From Tethya wilhelma (taxonomy: Eukaryota; Porifera; Demospongiae; Tethyida; Tethyidae), in NCBI GenBank assembly GCA_964030475.1, contig CAXIPT010000004.1, forward strand, positions 1,198,951 through 1,262,950: a DNA stretch of 64,000 nucleotides, in the 5' to 3' direction. Below, in pieces: positions 1-11,000 of the stretch. The notes beneath the pieces are model-generated. The model was not told the origin of the DNA and did no database searches. It saw only the letters and a list, made by a program, of their open reading frames with translations. Within the stretch, counting starts at the first letter, position 1. Each line of letters starts with the position of its first letter. A program made the translations under genes and the position numbers.

Positions 1-1
1 G

Positions 2-1714
2 TTGTACATTTTGAATACCAGATATCCTAATGATGCTGATCATTGCACCATAGCACAGTTTAGAAGAGATGTCATAAATGAGTGTAAAAAAGTTGAACTC
101 AAGATTCCACTTAGCTGGTTTATTCTTGAGCAACAGCTTCAAGAATTGGCACAGAAAAAATCTCAAAAGATCTTAAGCTTTGAGGAATGTCTTAAAGCTG
201 CTAGTAATTTTGAAATGGATCGGCCTCATCTTCTAGCAGCTCTCGACTACTTGGTGAATCTTAATCTTTTCAAATTCTTTCCCAAAGTCCTTCCGAATGT
301 TGTCTTTACAACTTCTCAAGTTCTTCTTGATAAGATAAGTGAGCTTGTGGCACACAGTCACTACCTCATCGGTGATGAGTCATCAATGCCGGGCCAAGCA
401 AATAAGGATGATGCTTGTTCTTTGCAGTTCAGTGAGCACGGTATTGTTAATACTGCATTTTTGTCACGATTTCAATCACATTATCAAAGTGATCTTTTCA
501 CTCCCCAAGATCTTTTGAATGTCCTCTCAAACCAGCTTGTCTTTGCTCCACTAACTGGTGAGGATTACTTCATGCCATGTGTACTACCTCAACTTTCATC
601 AGAAAAGGTCTTGGCATTTTGCCTTCCTTCTAGCTCACCTGTTTCACCCCTCTTTCTTTACTATAAAGGTGGTCTTTTTCCAACTGGCTTTTTTAGCGCT
701 CTTGTAGCTTTCTTACAAGATAGATCTTCATGGAAAGTAGCTGAAAAGCATGGTGAGCCTGTATGCCTCTACAAGAATTGTGTTGTTTTCAGACACACTG
801 ATTTTCCAATCAATCTCACACTCGTCTATTCTTTCGAGTACATTGAGATTCATGTCAAAGTTCAAGAAGGCTTTACTCTCATGCCTTTCACTAGTATACA
901 CACAACATTGGTTCTAGGCCTAGAGAGAGCAGCTACCATCCAGGGATGCAAAAACATGCCCAAACCTCTTGTAGGCTTTTCTTGTCTTTGTGGAAAGGAG
1001 TCTGCTCAGCACCTTGCTACTGTTAGTGGTGACATGTGCAGTAAATGGTGGTTTTGTAGTGTAGACGACACACGTAGCGGAGCACTGAATGGCAAGCAAC
1101 TCGTCTGGTTTTCCGATTGCTATGAAGAGGCCTCAATTATGAATAGCACATGTAAGCTGATATAATAATTATTATGATAATGCCTATAATTATTATTGTT
1201 ATGACATGGATTTTAATCTGTTTTTACAGCAGCTCCAGCAAGTGATAGTGTGAAACATTCAACCAAAGCAGAGATCCCTCCATCTTCTGTACAATACTTT
1301 CCCTCACATCAACATGAAGATCACACTCAAAAAAGAATCCGAAATTCCACAGAAGATTGTCAGTACACACAGCAAGAGCAAGTTCCAACAAGAGTCACTC
1401 TAAATGACAAACCTACACTCAAGGATCTTCTAGTGCTCATTGGTCGTAGTGGAAAGAGACTACGTGTGATGGACACCGTTGCTTCTGAATGGGAAGACCT
1501 AGCGATTGCTTTAGGATTTGAACCACCAGACATTGACTGTGTGAAGAGAGACAATGTACACAATGCTAAAGGTGCTTGCCGTGAGATTTTGACGAAATGG
1601 TTGAATGGCGAGGTGAATAATGGAGGAACTATCTCTTGGAGAGTACTTGTTCAGTGTTTAATCGATGCTGGTCAAGTTAGTCTGGCTGAAGAGATCCAAG
1701 AGATGCTTCATTAG
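2..1714 (+). CDS. COR/winged-helix-like plus death-domain protein, 3' end (5' truncated by window edge)
   Basis: Two exons are visible, 2-1151 and 1230-1714, joined across a 78-bp intron with donor GTAAGC at 1152 and acceptor TTTTTACAG ending at 1229. The frame continues cleanly across the join (T+CA = Ser) and ends at TAG 1712-1714. The upstream part is open to the first base, so the N-terminus lies outside the window. Exon 1 encodes a helical region (PLSWFILEQQLQEL ... LSFEECLKAA ... HLLAALDYLVNLNLFKFFP) resembling the COR/winged-helix part of ROCO-type and related invertebrate signalling proteins, then a beta-rich region. Exon 2 has a Ser/Thr/Gln linker and a C-terminal death domain of about 85 residues (TLKDLLVLIG ... 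WEDLAIALGF ... CREILTKWLN ... LAEEIQEML). Family knowledge suggests a cytosolic adaptor or P-loop receptor in apoptosis or innate signalling; any upstream GTPase or NTPase module is unseen. Confidence 0.75.
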
Positions 1715-2302
1715 TCGTAAACTTCCACATATTAGTATAATATATTATTGTTGTAAATTCTTTAGTTAGTGCAATAATTATTATTACTTTTCCAGAGTCT
1801 TTGCTTAATTATTATAGCAAAATTGATTGCAATTGTGTGCATGTATTTTTTGATTGACAATGTCTATGCAATAACAATAAATGAAATATTTAAAATGTTA
1901 CTAATTATTGTATTCCTTTAGTTATTATAACCCAAGTTTTTTGTCTGTCATTAAACTACTGAAGCCTGTGTGTTGCAACCACGTACTAGTATGACTTGGT
2001 GGATGGATCTAGGTTTAATCTCCGTTGCTGTTATGTTATACCTTGACACCCATGTGGTTTATTGGACAAAAGTAGTATTGAATCACATTAGAAGGATTGG
2101 ACACAAAACAAGATCAATGAGGGTACGCTTAGAATTAGCCTACATGCTATTTGTGTATCCCTGCTTTTGCAAAATTGTCATAGAAAAACAAAATAAATGA
2201 TAGAGGACGAATTAGTATGACTGAAATGGGTACGATGTTTAACAGATTGGTGAAATAAAAAACTAGATGTGATACAGGATAATTTGGAAAAAAGTGGCCC
2301 GT
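1715..2302. other. AT-rich intergenic stretch
   Basis: No gene is supported. The stretch holds AT-rich 3' flank, an AATAAA-like site (aacaataaatgaaat, about 1872-1886) that could polyadenylate the death-domain gene, and a short possible glycosyltransferase relic listed separately. Confidence 0.5.
1991..2050 (+). pseudogene. possible N-terminal relic of the neighbouring glycosyltransferase family
   Basis: The translation around WWMDLGLISVAVMLYLD resembles the signal-anchor of the two downstream glycosyltransferases (KWRLGFMCIVSISVVVVLYF and KWRLWLFCIVIVSIIVVLYL), and a stretch ending in gttatac.ttga.cacc is similar at nucleotide level to 3811-3860. Nothing of the catalytic domain follows. The match is short and hydrophobic, so chance resemblance is possible. 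Confidence 0.3.
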
Positions 2303-2780
2303 AGGCCTTGGCAAATTATTCTCAAAAGTTTGCTTATTATTCTATTCTTCCCAAACTTTGAGCCCATTATTCTTTTCAGCCAGCCTATTATTCTTGCATT
2401 ATTCTCAGATATAAGCACAATTTTAGTATGTAAATTCATCAAAATAACAATTCTGGGTATGTTTTTTCCAAAAGTTTACACACCCAATACAGTTAATTTA
2501 CATTTTCTTTTAAGTTGTACATGTTGTAATGCTCTTTGGGAAGCCTATAGAATTGATTGCTAATCCTCCTTAGAGAACTATATACATACCTAAGTATAAT
2601 ACAATTTTCTGTGCATGATGATGCACCCAGTAGTTCTGAATCAGTTTTTTGGCATTTAAGCAGTGCAAACTGTTTTCTGAAATTTTACCTATTATTCCCA
2701 AAGTACAGCCTATTATTCTCACAGAATCAATGTGTATCTATTATTCTCGAATTATTCCAGGAATAATTTGCCAAGGCCTA
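2303..2780. mobile_element. foldback/MITE-like element with 20-bp terminal inverted repeats
   Basis: The left end TAGGCCTTGGCAAATTATTC (2302/2303-2321) is the exact reverse complement of the right end at 2761-2780. The interior is built of repeated CCTATTATTC-type phrases and has no credible coding potential. The ends contain TA, fitting a TA-target element. A related, more decayed copy with AGCATAATCTATCAAGGCC lies near 62,615-62,634. Confidence 0.7.
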
Positions 2781-3713
2781 AAAGTGGGTGAGTTTGGGCT
2801 AGGCAGTCTCATTAGAAATAACGATCTTCGATCAGAGTCCCAGATTCAGGGATTTGTCCCTAGATTTAGGGACTTTGATAGTGTTCTAGGGATCAAGGAA
2901 TTGCTTTTTTAGAAACCATGAATGTAAGGATTTATATGTGACTTGTACATGATGCAAAAAAGGCTATATATATACAATTGAAATCATGTTGATATTGAAC
3001 TGAACAAAATATAAGTCAATTGAAAAACTAATTAAATATTAGTGGTCACATTAATTTTATTAAAATTTAGTTAGTTTAGTGCATGGGTGTTCAGTTTCAC
3101 CGTGTTTTCTATTTAATATAGGGAAAAGTTTACCAAACCCTTGAGGGAATTCATTGCAATTTATCCGGTAACATTGGCGATCTTTACCTATCATNCTGAA
3201 ATTTTACCTATTATTCCCAAAGTACAGCCTATTATTCTCACAGAATCAATGTGTATCTATTATTCTCGAATTATTCCAGGAATAATTTGCCAAGGCCTAA
3301 AAGTGGGTGAGTTTGGGCTAGGCAGTCTCATTAGAAATAACGATCTTCGATCAGAGTCCCAGATTCAGGGATTTGTCCCTAGATTTAGGGACTTTGATAG
3401 TGTTCTAGGGATCAAGGAATTGCTTTTTTAGAAACCATGAATGTAAGGATTTATATGTGACTTGTACATGATGCAAAAAAGGCTATATATATACAATTGA
3501 AATCATGTTGATATTGAACTGAACAAAATATAAGTCAATTGAAAAACTAATTAAATATTAGTGGTCACATTAATTTTATTAAAATTTAGTTAGTTTAGTG
3601 CATGGGTGTTCAGTTTCACCGTGTTTTCTATTTAATATAGGGAAAAGTTTACCAAACCCTTGAGGGAATTCATTGCAATTTATCCGGTAACATTGGCGAT
3701 CTTTACCTATCAT
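2677..3713. repeat. 518-bp direct duplication around a single N (probable assembly artefact)
   Basis: Bases 2677-3194 reappear at 3196-3713 with no difference that I can see, and a single N sits exactly at the join (3195). Two contig ends that overlap but were not merged would give exactly this. Both copies begin inside the foldback element and run into the upstream region of the first glycosyltransferase. The stretch has no gene. Confidence 0.9.
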
Positions 3714-3772
3714 TAATAATCTCTACTGAGAGGATGCCCCGGTCCAGGGTTCTATAGTTATTCTTGTCTTGA

Positions 3773-5257
3773 ATGGCGTTATTAAAGAAAAAATGGAGAC
3801 TTGGGTTTATGTGCATAGTTTCAATATCGGTTGTTGTAGTGTTATACTTTGAACACCAAGATAGTAAACTGAAGTATTCAACTCCATGTCCAAAGAGTCC
3901 AAATCAGAAGAAAAGATACACAGATCTGGTATCATTTTCTGGAACTATAGATGATTCTCAGTTTGAAGGAAACCAAGATTGGAAGACTTTTACAAAAGCT
4001 CTAGATGAGTACAAAGTGTTTCATAAAGTGAAACTACAACAATTGAAAGCCTCACCAAATGACAAGAGTGTCAAAACATTGACATGGACTTGTACGCATA
4101 GACGATGTACAGGTATGGGTGATCAGCTACTCAGAACTCAGTTCTTTCTCCTCATGGCTATCATGTCGAATCGGCTCTTCACGATTCACTTTGATAGAGA
4201 TTTGCAAGAAATGACAAAGTACATCATTCCGAATGAAATAGATTGGACGTATTTTAATAGAAGCATAGGTATGTGTGACTATCTCCAGCATTACTGTTCT
4301 AAGAATTCTGAAGGATTCGATGCTACTTCATACTGGGGGTTCAGTTGGAGCCCTAAGGAATTTTCAAACTTTGCTGAATTTCTCTTCAGCGATAAACAAC
4401 ACATCACAGTCACCGGTAGACTGTTTGTAGACGTCATGACCATAGGTAAATCTCAAGTGGATATGGGTAAGCTGATCACTAATGGTTTAAAGAAATTAGG
4501 AGTTAAACAACTTTTATCGGAAACACCTAATGATACAGTTAATGCTGACTATCGTCCACTATACTACACAACCTTTCATAAACTAGGTCTTCATCACCTG
4601 ATGGATATTTCTGAGATTAGTGATGGCAAGTCAAAAGCAACAAATGCGTGGATATACACAAGCCACAAGTTATTTACATATCTCTTTGGGTTCTCTCAAT
4701 CACTGATCACTGAAGTAGCCAAGTACCAAAAATCACTTGGTTTGTATAACAAAGACTATTTAGCAGTTCACGTTCGGACTGGTTTTATTGGGACAAAAGA
4801 TGAGGAGATTTCAAGTGATAAACAACGTTTCAATGGACATAAACTATTCACTGAGTCAAAGGATTGGAGATGTATCCTTCAGCATGGCACAGACTTACGA
4901 GACAAGACAATAGGATCAAAAGCACCAATTTATCTTAGTACAGATTCATACCTCGTAAAGGACATGGTTGTAAAGGAGTTTAGCAACAAGCACATTATGT
5001 ATGGAGACTTATTTGTGGTGCATTCAAGCAACAAGCACACTGAATGTGGTGAGGCTAAGGATAAAGACATGTGGATTGAATTTTTAACGCTGGCTAATGC
5101 TAGTAGGATCGTCCATGGAAAGAGCACTTTTGCTATGAGTGCGGCACTTCTCAAACCAATTCCACATTCCCTCCACTCGTGGATATTAAAGGACATATAC
5201 AATGAGGAAAAATGCTTAGCATCTCATATTTCTGGTCATACAAATTGTATTTGCTAA
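3773..5257 (+). CDS. fucosyltransferase-like type II membrane glycosyltransferase, copy 1
   Basis: Single-exon ORF of 494 aa. A short basic N-terminus (MALLKKKWR) precedes one signal-anchor helix at about residues 11-27, giving a type II Golgi topology. A variable stem follows. The catalytic domain carries GMGDQLLR at about 114-121, HVRTGF starting at His333 and a late STF motif at 451-453. In GT11/GT23/GT37-type fucosyltransferases the GxGNQ-like, HxRTG/HxRRxD and S-x-x-TF/F elements line the GDP-sugar site; here Asp replaces the usual Asn in the first motif. The likely job is fucosyl transfer to secretory-pathway glycans, but donor and acceptor cannot be read from sequence. Paralog of the gene at 9516 (same length, collinear). 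The start is the first ATG ahead of the basic/hydrophobic anchor. Confidence 0.8.
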   Translation: MALLKKKWRLGFMCIVSISVVVVLYFEHQDSKLKYSTPCPKSPNQKKRYTDLVSFSGTIDDSQFEGNQDWKTFTKALDEYKVFHKVKLQQLKASPNDKSVKTLTWTCTHRRCTGMGDQLLRTQFFLLMAIMSNRLFTIHFDRDLQEMTKYIIPNEIDWTYFNRSIGMCDYLQHYCSKNSEGFDATSYWGFSWSPKEFSNFAEFLFSDKQHITVTGRLFVDVMTIGKSQVDMGKLITNGLKKLGVKQLLSETPNDTVNADYRPLYYTTFHKLGLHHLMDISEISDGKSKATNAWIYTSHKLFTYLFGFSQSLITEVAKYQKSLGLYNKDYLAVHVRTGFIGTKDEEISSDKQRFNGHKLFTESKDWRCILQHGTDLRDKTIGSKAPIYLSTDSYLVKDMVVKEFSNKHIMYGDLFVVHSSNKHTECGEAKDKDMWIEFLTLANASRIVHGKSTFAMSAALLKPIPHSLHSWILKDIYNEEKCLASHISGHTNCIC

Positions 5258-5380
5258 TTAATGATATAATATAATGGGCTATTATGCTGTAACTAGGCCC
5301 AGATAAAATAATAATGCTTTTTTTCTGCCTGTAATTCCTTTCTTTAGTGCTAGCAAGAATGCCCTATAATGCTTTCCAAT
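5258..5380. other. 3' flank of glycosyltransferase copy 1
   Basis: Short AT-rich flank with phrases such as gctattatgctg and gccctataatgc, resembling the CCTATTATNCT repeats of the foldback family at 2.3 and 62.1-62.6 kb; probably a decayed relative. An AATAAT/AAATAA cluster near 5304-5313 could serve in polyadenylation. Confidence 0.35.
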
Positions 5381-5762
5381 TACCGTATAGCGGGAAATTT
5401 CCGTGGGGTGCAAATTTTCGTTATTTTCGTGACTGACCTCTGAGTCACGAAATTTTCCCTCCCACGAAAATTTTTTCTGAGGTCAAAGGTCACGATACTA
5501 GCCACGCGCACGCTGTCAAAGACTTCAGTTCTCTGTCTCTTGCCCGTCTTTTCAAGAAGTTTGCAGTCTAAATAGCTAGTATCTAGCTAGAATAGTATTC
5601 TACATGTATACCAAAGCAGATAAACTGTCACAAGACCTTCAAGCGCTGTAAGTTAGAGATACTTGAGTCACGAAAATTAAAACCACGAAAATTTTCTTCT
5701 GAAGCGCGGTCTAGGCTTTTCACGAAAAATTTACACCCCCGAAAATTTCCCGCTATACGGTA
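5381..5762. mobile_element. MITE with 20-bp perfect TIRs
   Basis: TACCGTATAGCGGGAAATTT at 5381-5400 is the exact reverse complement of 5743-5762. Subterminal inverted phrases (cacgaaaatttt and its complement) extend the symmetry inward. Length is 382 bp with no ORF. The outer TA may be the target duplication. A decayed relative may lie near 33,550-33,730, where ttttgcggggttaa and cgtggatggatc-type phrases recur. Confidence 0.8.
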
Positions 5763-6780
5763 TATACCTATATTCATTGCTCAATTATTGCTTCACTAGT
5801 TTCAACAAAACAATCACAAAGACACTATATAGTGTACTGCATTAAATGAAAGGCACCATATGCATGGTGCACAACCCTCAGCGTATATATATATACTGTA
5901 GACACTGTCTATACAATACTATATGAGGCATTGGAGAAGACTATCGAGGCATGCATGTGATTGCACATATACTATCAGTATAGTGATTCCGGATTACCGA
6001 TATACTTTTCAAGTTTATTACCTTCAAGTTGTCTACCATTAATGTTGTTATGATAAAATTCTTTAGGGATTTCTGAGTCAAATGGTCTTTGTTTGGTGAA
6101 CATTGCTTTAGTAAAAGGTAAAAGCCGAGTTTAATAGAGCGAAAACTAGTCTGCAGATGTGTGAAGTTTCCGCATCTTTTAAATAGAAAAAAACGGTAGT
6201 GTTATTGAATTCATAGCGCATGTGCGAGCATTTTCCCCGTCGCGTAACTTTAGCTTTAGAATGGTTTATCGATCGTAGCCTCGTACCCAGACCACTCCCT
6301 CTTTTTAGTGTTTTACGCTAAAAATCGGGAGGGCCTGGTAGAGTCCCGGACCGAGGGTGGTTCTGGACGCTTAAGACGGATACTATTGGCTATTCTTAGC
6401 TACTGCTCAACTATAATCTAAAACCTTCAAAGGTATTCGAGCCGCAGTCTATGCACTTACGAATTGTGCATAAACTGCGCCTCTCCTCTTAATTCAGTTC
6501 AGCGGTCAACTTCGCTATAGCTAGCGCTAGGCGGTTAACTTCCGCAATTGACTTTGACGACCATTTCCAGACATTATGACAATAATATTTCATACACTTT
6601 CAATGGTCCCAAAACAGAGAAATGCACACAAAAACAAACACGGTAAGACTTAGACGACAATATACAAGTGTTTTACAGATCACAGCTCTGGGTAAAAAAC
6701 CCATAGACACACACTAAACAGCCAATTTGAAAACAGAATATTCTCAGTTGCTATAAACTAAAAGCCCTGGGTTGCACAAG
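5763..6780. other. intergenic stretch with a short hairpin repeat
   Basis: No gene is supported. At about 6275-6355 there is an imperfect hairpin repeat beginning CCTCGTACCCAG and closing with cgggagggcctgg; a second member of the same type is at 11,692-11,755. The rest is unremarkable. Confidence 0.45.
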
Positions 6781-6784
6781 GATC

Positions 6785-8990
6785 GCACATCCAGGTAAGA
6801 GAGCTGATTTTCCCATAATCACATTCGAGAATTGTGGTACACTCTACATGGTACTACTGGGTGCAGTTATCGCATGCCACCCACTGGCTACTACTGTCAC
6901 CTTCCTTCTCATGGCACACAGGACAAATCTCAAGGTCACATCCGGCATCTTCGTCTGTACTGCTGGACTCGGACTCCGCAAAGGAATCCTCTTCTTGTAC
7001 TGTAGTCTTCTTCTTTTTGAAGTCTTTCTCATCACTCTTGTGGAAGCGAAGGGATCTTTCTCTTCTTCGCATCCTTCTTCTTTTGTTTTTCTGCTAATTC
7101 TTTTGCTTTCCTGGCTTCAAGAGCAACCTTCCTCTGCCTTTTCTGTTCTTCCAGTTCTGCCTTCTTTGCCTCTCTTTTAGCCTCCCTCTCAGCTCTTTTA
7201 CAATGCTTTTTTCTTCCTCTTGATCAATTTGCTGTTGTTTCTTATCCTGCAAGTATCATGAATGAATTGAGAAGAATTGAGATGTGATGGCATGGGGTCT
7301 TTACTCTTTGCCTTCTTAGAGATGGGCTCAGGGTATACCAGAATATCAGCGAAAGACTTTGCAGGCTTGTCCACAACAAATGGAGGCTGAGCTGCTACAC
7401 TGACCTGGGAAGTACAAGTACTACCCTGAGGGGGATCACTGACTTGGGAGGAAGCGGTTGTATCAGTTAAATCAGTTTGAGGGGAAGTAGATACAGACAT
7501 TTTCTTGAACTGTTCCCAGTCACGCAGTACAGTTCATCATCACGCACATCATAGCCCTCGCTGAATCACTCGTTGAACTTTACAATTGTGGAAGCACTCA
7601 TCATATGGTTTCCAGTAGATCTAGTGATGATGATGCACGACTAGTACTACGTACTAGATTTGTTACTAATCTTGCTTGACGATGACTCATAAGATGATGA
7701 ATCAGTAGTAGATGTGCTGCTTTCGGAATACAATGTGGCCAGACCAGAATTTCCAACAGCATCCCGGTTAACAGGGAAAATCCCAGCTCTTGCGTATGAG
7801 TTGACAATGGTAGACATTTTTACAGCTCCTGTCCATGCAGTGTTAAACACTGCAGCGAACATTTCTTTCGTAACAGATGTACCCATGCATGTGAGCGATC
7901 TTATATTTGTCTACAGCTTTCCCCCAGCTTGCCTTGAGCGCTCCAAAAAAGCCAACATCAAGCGGCTGGGTGAGGTGCGAAGAGTGGGCCAACAAACAGT
8001 ACAAAAGAATACCGTTTTGCTTAAAAAATTTGGATATCTCCAAATCAATATGTGTCGTGTGACCGTCGACTAGTAACATCACTGGCCGATCAAGAGGGAT
8101 ATGAGCAACGAAGTGATTAGCGATCCACCCGTAAAAGAGTTCTGTCTTCATCCAGCCACTGTCACTTTTACCGAAATAAACACCAGCAACTCCACCTTCT
8201 AGAGGATTGTAGTGGAATCTTTTTCCTGGGTATACATGCATTGGTAGAATAACAATCCCAGCAGCATTTGCTGCGACAAGTGTAGTGATCTGTGTTTTTG
8301 AGTTAGAATTCACTGAATATATACATGTTTTTTGTTCCTCATGGCCAGAACTCTTGAGGTCTTAGGGCAGAGAGGGAAACCTGACTCATCTGCATTCCAA
8401 ATGCATTGTGGCTTGTCTTGAAGGCCATGTTTCTTAATGAATTCTCCGTAGTCTTTGTACCATTTGTCTAGCCTCTCTGGGGTACATGACAACGCTCTGC
8501 ATGACTGAAGTGATTCAGGCAACCTCCGTGAAAGGGTAGGGTGGCGCTTCAGAAAACCATACCACCAATCTCGTCCTGCAGGTACAGACCATAGTACCAA
8601 TTTAATGGCACAGATTTTTTGACTGCCTTCTGTGCCTAACAATAATTTGGTACCATGCATCATCAAAATTACTTAGTGCCCGTGGAGCAATTAAAAACCA
8701 TTTTAAGTGTACTAACCAGGATAATTGTCCGTAAATGGATTCTGACGGCCATCCTTGTCTAGAATCTCTTTCACAGTTGCGGTTGCTCCCGGGTTCGGCC
8801 ATAGCCAATGTTAGCCATGTGGATAGCCAAGTCAACCAACATTTGTTCTTCAGCATGCATTGATTGAGAACTGTTGGTGGTCCTCATTTTGAGCTACTCA
8901 CTTTGCACGTAACATCATCACTTATGGTGCTTCGAGGCACTCCAAACTGTGCAGCTGCTTTTCTATAGCTCATTCCCTCTTTAACTTGCT
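6785..8990 (-). pseudogene. decayed pogo/Tigger-like transposase (HTH_psq, CENP-B-type HTH, DDE_1) with C-terminal PHD finger
   Basis: Read on the minus strand, fragments in shifting frames form one collinear transposase. A pipsqueak-type HTH lies near 8985-8890 (GMSYRKAAAQFGVPRSTISD). The CENP-B-type HTH is split by a frameshift near 8770 and probably by an intron near 8705-8590 (GRDWWYGFLKRHP resumes after it). The DDE_1 nuclease carries NADESGF (Asp 1), LLVDGHTTH (Asp 2) and LTQPLDVGFFG (Asp 3), so the triad survives. A Ser-rich linker leads to a PHD finger (CPVCHEKEG ... WVACDNC ... YHVEC ... WMCDPC) that contains an in-frame TAG next to CTQ near 6852. Other breaks are a 2-bp slip in TATATA near 8325 and a 4-bp CATG-type insertion near 7885-7892. 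With several breaks it cannot make the full protein. It lies between the two glycosyltransferase paralogs; element termini were not identified. Confidence 0.85.
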
Positions 8991-9515
8991 ACACTGCACG
9001 AGATAAATCCGATTCAGGGAAAAAGAAAAAATAGATTTGTCTGGAAAATACCCCAAACACCCATGATATTAGCATATCTTAAAAACAGATTTAAATCAAA
9101 GGTATCTCATCTTAAACGCCACCATCAATTACAATAAGCTTTCACCTGATCATAAATACCTCATACTTTCACCAGTGTTTGATACAGACACACCTTTCTT
9201 ATATCAGATTATAAAACAACAACATGGTGATGTAAGGTCAATCATTTGCCACTGTTACTTACTCAGAGGAAAGGTATAGTCTTCAGTCCAGATATATAGT
9301 GTTACTGTACCAGAACAACCGAGAAACAATCTCGCCGCATGCCAAAGTAGAAGCTGCCACGTGCTGTTTCAGCCGTATTATGAATTTATTTTTCCACTGA
9401 TTGTCGTGATATAATTTATCAACGACCATTGCAATGGATCTGAGCCGGCTGCGCCGCGCCGAGGGTTTTCGCGCGTCTGCATGAATAATCTGTTTATCGT
9501 CAATGCGTAATAAAA
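8991..9515. other. intergenic stretch upstream of glycosyltransferase copy 2
   Basis: I see no gene and no clear repeat. The region should contain the promoter of the gene at 9516; a GC-rich patch (9440-9480) lies just upstream of its start. No TATA box is obvious. Confidence 0.4.
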
Positions 9516-11000
9516 ATGGCTAAGATAAAATGGAGACTTTGGTTATTCTGTATAGTTATAGTCTCTATCATTGTAGTGTTATACTTGGAACATGGACGGG
9601 ATAGTCAATTGAAGCGTTCAAGTCCATGTCTCCTGAATCCGCCAGGGCAAAGAAAACGACGTACAGATCTGGTACCATTTTCTAAAACTAAAGATGATCC
9701 CCAGTTTGAAGAAGACCAGGATTGGAAGACCTTTACAAAAGCTCTAAATAAGTACAAAGTGTTTCATAGAATGAAACTACAGCAATTGAAATCCTCACCA
9801 AACGGCAACAGTGTCAGGACGTTGACATGGGCGTGTACGCATAAAGATTGCTCAGGTATTGGTGATCAGCTACTCAGAAGTCAGTTCTTTCTCCTCATGG
9901 CTATCATATCAGATCGCCTCTTCACAATTTACTTTGATGAAGAATTGCAAGAAATGACAAAGTACATCATTCCGAATGAAATAGATTGGACATACTTTAA
10001 TAGAAGTGTAGGTATGTGTGATCATTTTCAGCATCGCTGTTCTCAGAACTCTGTAGGATTTAAACCTACTTCCTTTTGGGGGTTCGGTTGGAACATGAAG
10101 GATTTTTCTAATTTTGCCCGATTTCTCTTCAGTGATAAGCAGCATATCACTGTTACTGGTAATGTGTTTGTCGAAGTAATGACAATAGGCAGATCTCAAG
10201 TTAACATGGGTGAATTGATTACCAAAGGTTTGAAGAAGTTGGGAGTCAAACAACTTCTATTAGAAACACCCAAAGATACGGTTAATGCCGATCATCGATC
10301 GCGATACTACACTCTCTTTCACAAATTAGGTCTTCATCACCTGATGGATATTTCTGAGATAAGTGACGGGAAGTTCAAAGCAACAAATGCGTGGATATAC
10401 ACAAGCCACAAGATATTTACATATCTGTTTGGCTTCTCTCAGTCACTAGTCACAGAAGTTACACAGTACCAGAAATCGCTTGGTTTATACAACAAAGACT
10501 ATTTAGCTATTCATGTTCGGACTGGATTCATTGGAATGAAAGATGAGGAGAGTTTTGGTGCTCAATACCGTTACAATAGACATAAACTATTCACTGACTC
10601 AAACGATTGGAGATGTATCATTCAGCACGGAGTAGACTTACGAGACAAGACTCTAGGTTCAAACATATCTATTTATCTGAGTACAGATTCATTACTCGTA
10701 AAAGACATGGTTGTAAAAGAGTTTAGTGACAAGCACATTGTATTCGGTAACTTATCACTAGTACACTTCCACAAAACGCACTTTGAATGTGGTGAGGCCA
10801 AGGATAAAGACATGTGGTTTGAGTTTTTAACGCTAGCAAATGCTAGTAGGATCATTCATGGAAAGAGTGCTTTTTCTATGAGTGCTGCTTTTCTCAAACC
10901 AATTCCACATTCTTTCCACTCATGGATACTGGATGATATGTATAATGAGGAGAATTGCTTAGCTTCTCTTATTGCCGGTCAAAAAAATTGTATTTGCTGA
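9516..11000 (+). CDS. fucosyltransferase-like type II membrane glycosyltransferase, copy 2
   Basis: Single-exon ORF of 494 aa, collinear with the gene at 3773 and of exactly equal length. It has MAKIKWR, a signal-anchor helix (LWLFCIVIVSIIVVLYL) and a stem, then GIGDQLLR at about 114-121, HVRTGF from His333, and SAF at about 451-453 where copy 1 has STF. Cys positions in the catalytic domain are shared (for example WACTHKDC and MCDHFQHRC). The same Golgi glycosyl-transfer role is inferred; substitutions cluster in the stem and in the loop after HVRTGF, which may change acceptor choice. It is an old tandem duplicate that has kept its reading frame, so both copies are likely under selection. 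Confidence 0.8.
   Translation: MAKIKWRLWLFCIVIVSIIVVLYLEHGRDSQLKRSSPCLLNPPGQRKRRTDLVPFSKTKDDPQFEEDQDWKTFTKALNKYKVFHRMKLQQLKSSPNGNSVRTLTWACTHKDCSGIGDQLLRSQFFLLMAIISDRLFTIYFDEELQEMTKYIIPNEIDWTYFNRSVGMCDHFQHRCSQNSVGFKPTSFWGFGWNMKDFSNFARFLFSDKQHITVTGNVFVEVMTIGRSQVNMGELITKGLKKLGVKQLLLETPKDTVNADHRSRYYTLFHKLGLHHLMDISEISDGKFKATNAWIYTSHKIFTYLFGFSQSLVTEVTQYQKSLGLYNKDYLAIHVRTGFIGMKDEESFGAQYRYNRHKLFTDSNDWRCIIQHGVDLRDKTLGSNISIYLSTDSLLVKDMVVKEFSDKHIVFGNLSLVHFHKTHFECGEAKDKDMWFEFLTLANASRIIHGKSAFSMSAAFLKPIPHSFHSWILDDMYNEENCLASLIAGQKNCIC

Noticed and set aside
3141..3431. A second copy of the 87-aa ORF at 2649
   Set aside because: It lies in the duplicated contig end after the N; neither copy shows coding features beyond an AT-rich repeat.
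6834..7180. Plus-strand ORFs at 6.8-7.2 kb
   Set aside because: They are antisense shadows of the minus-strand PHD finger and Lys/Glu-rich linker of the transposase.
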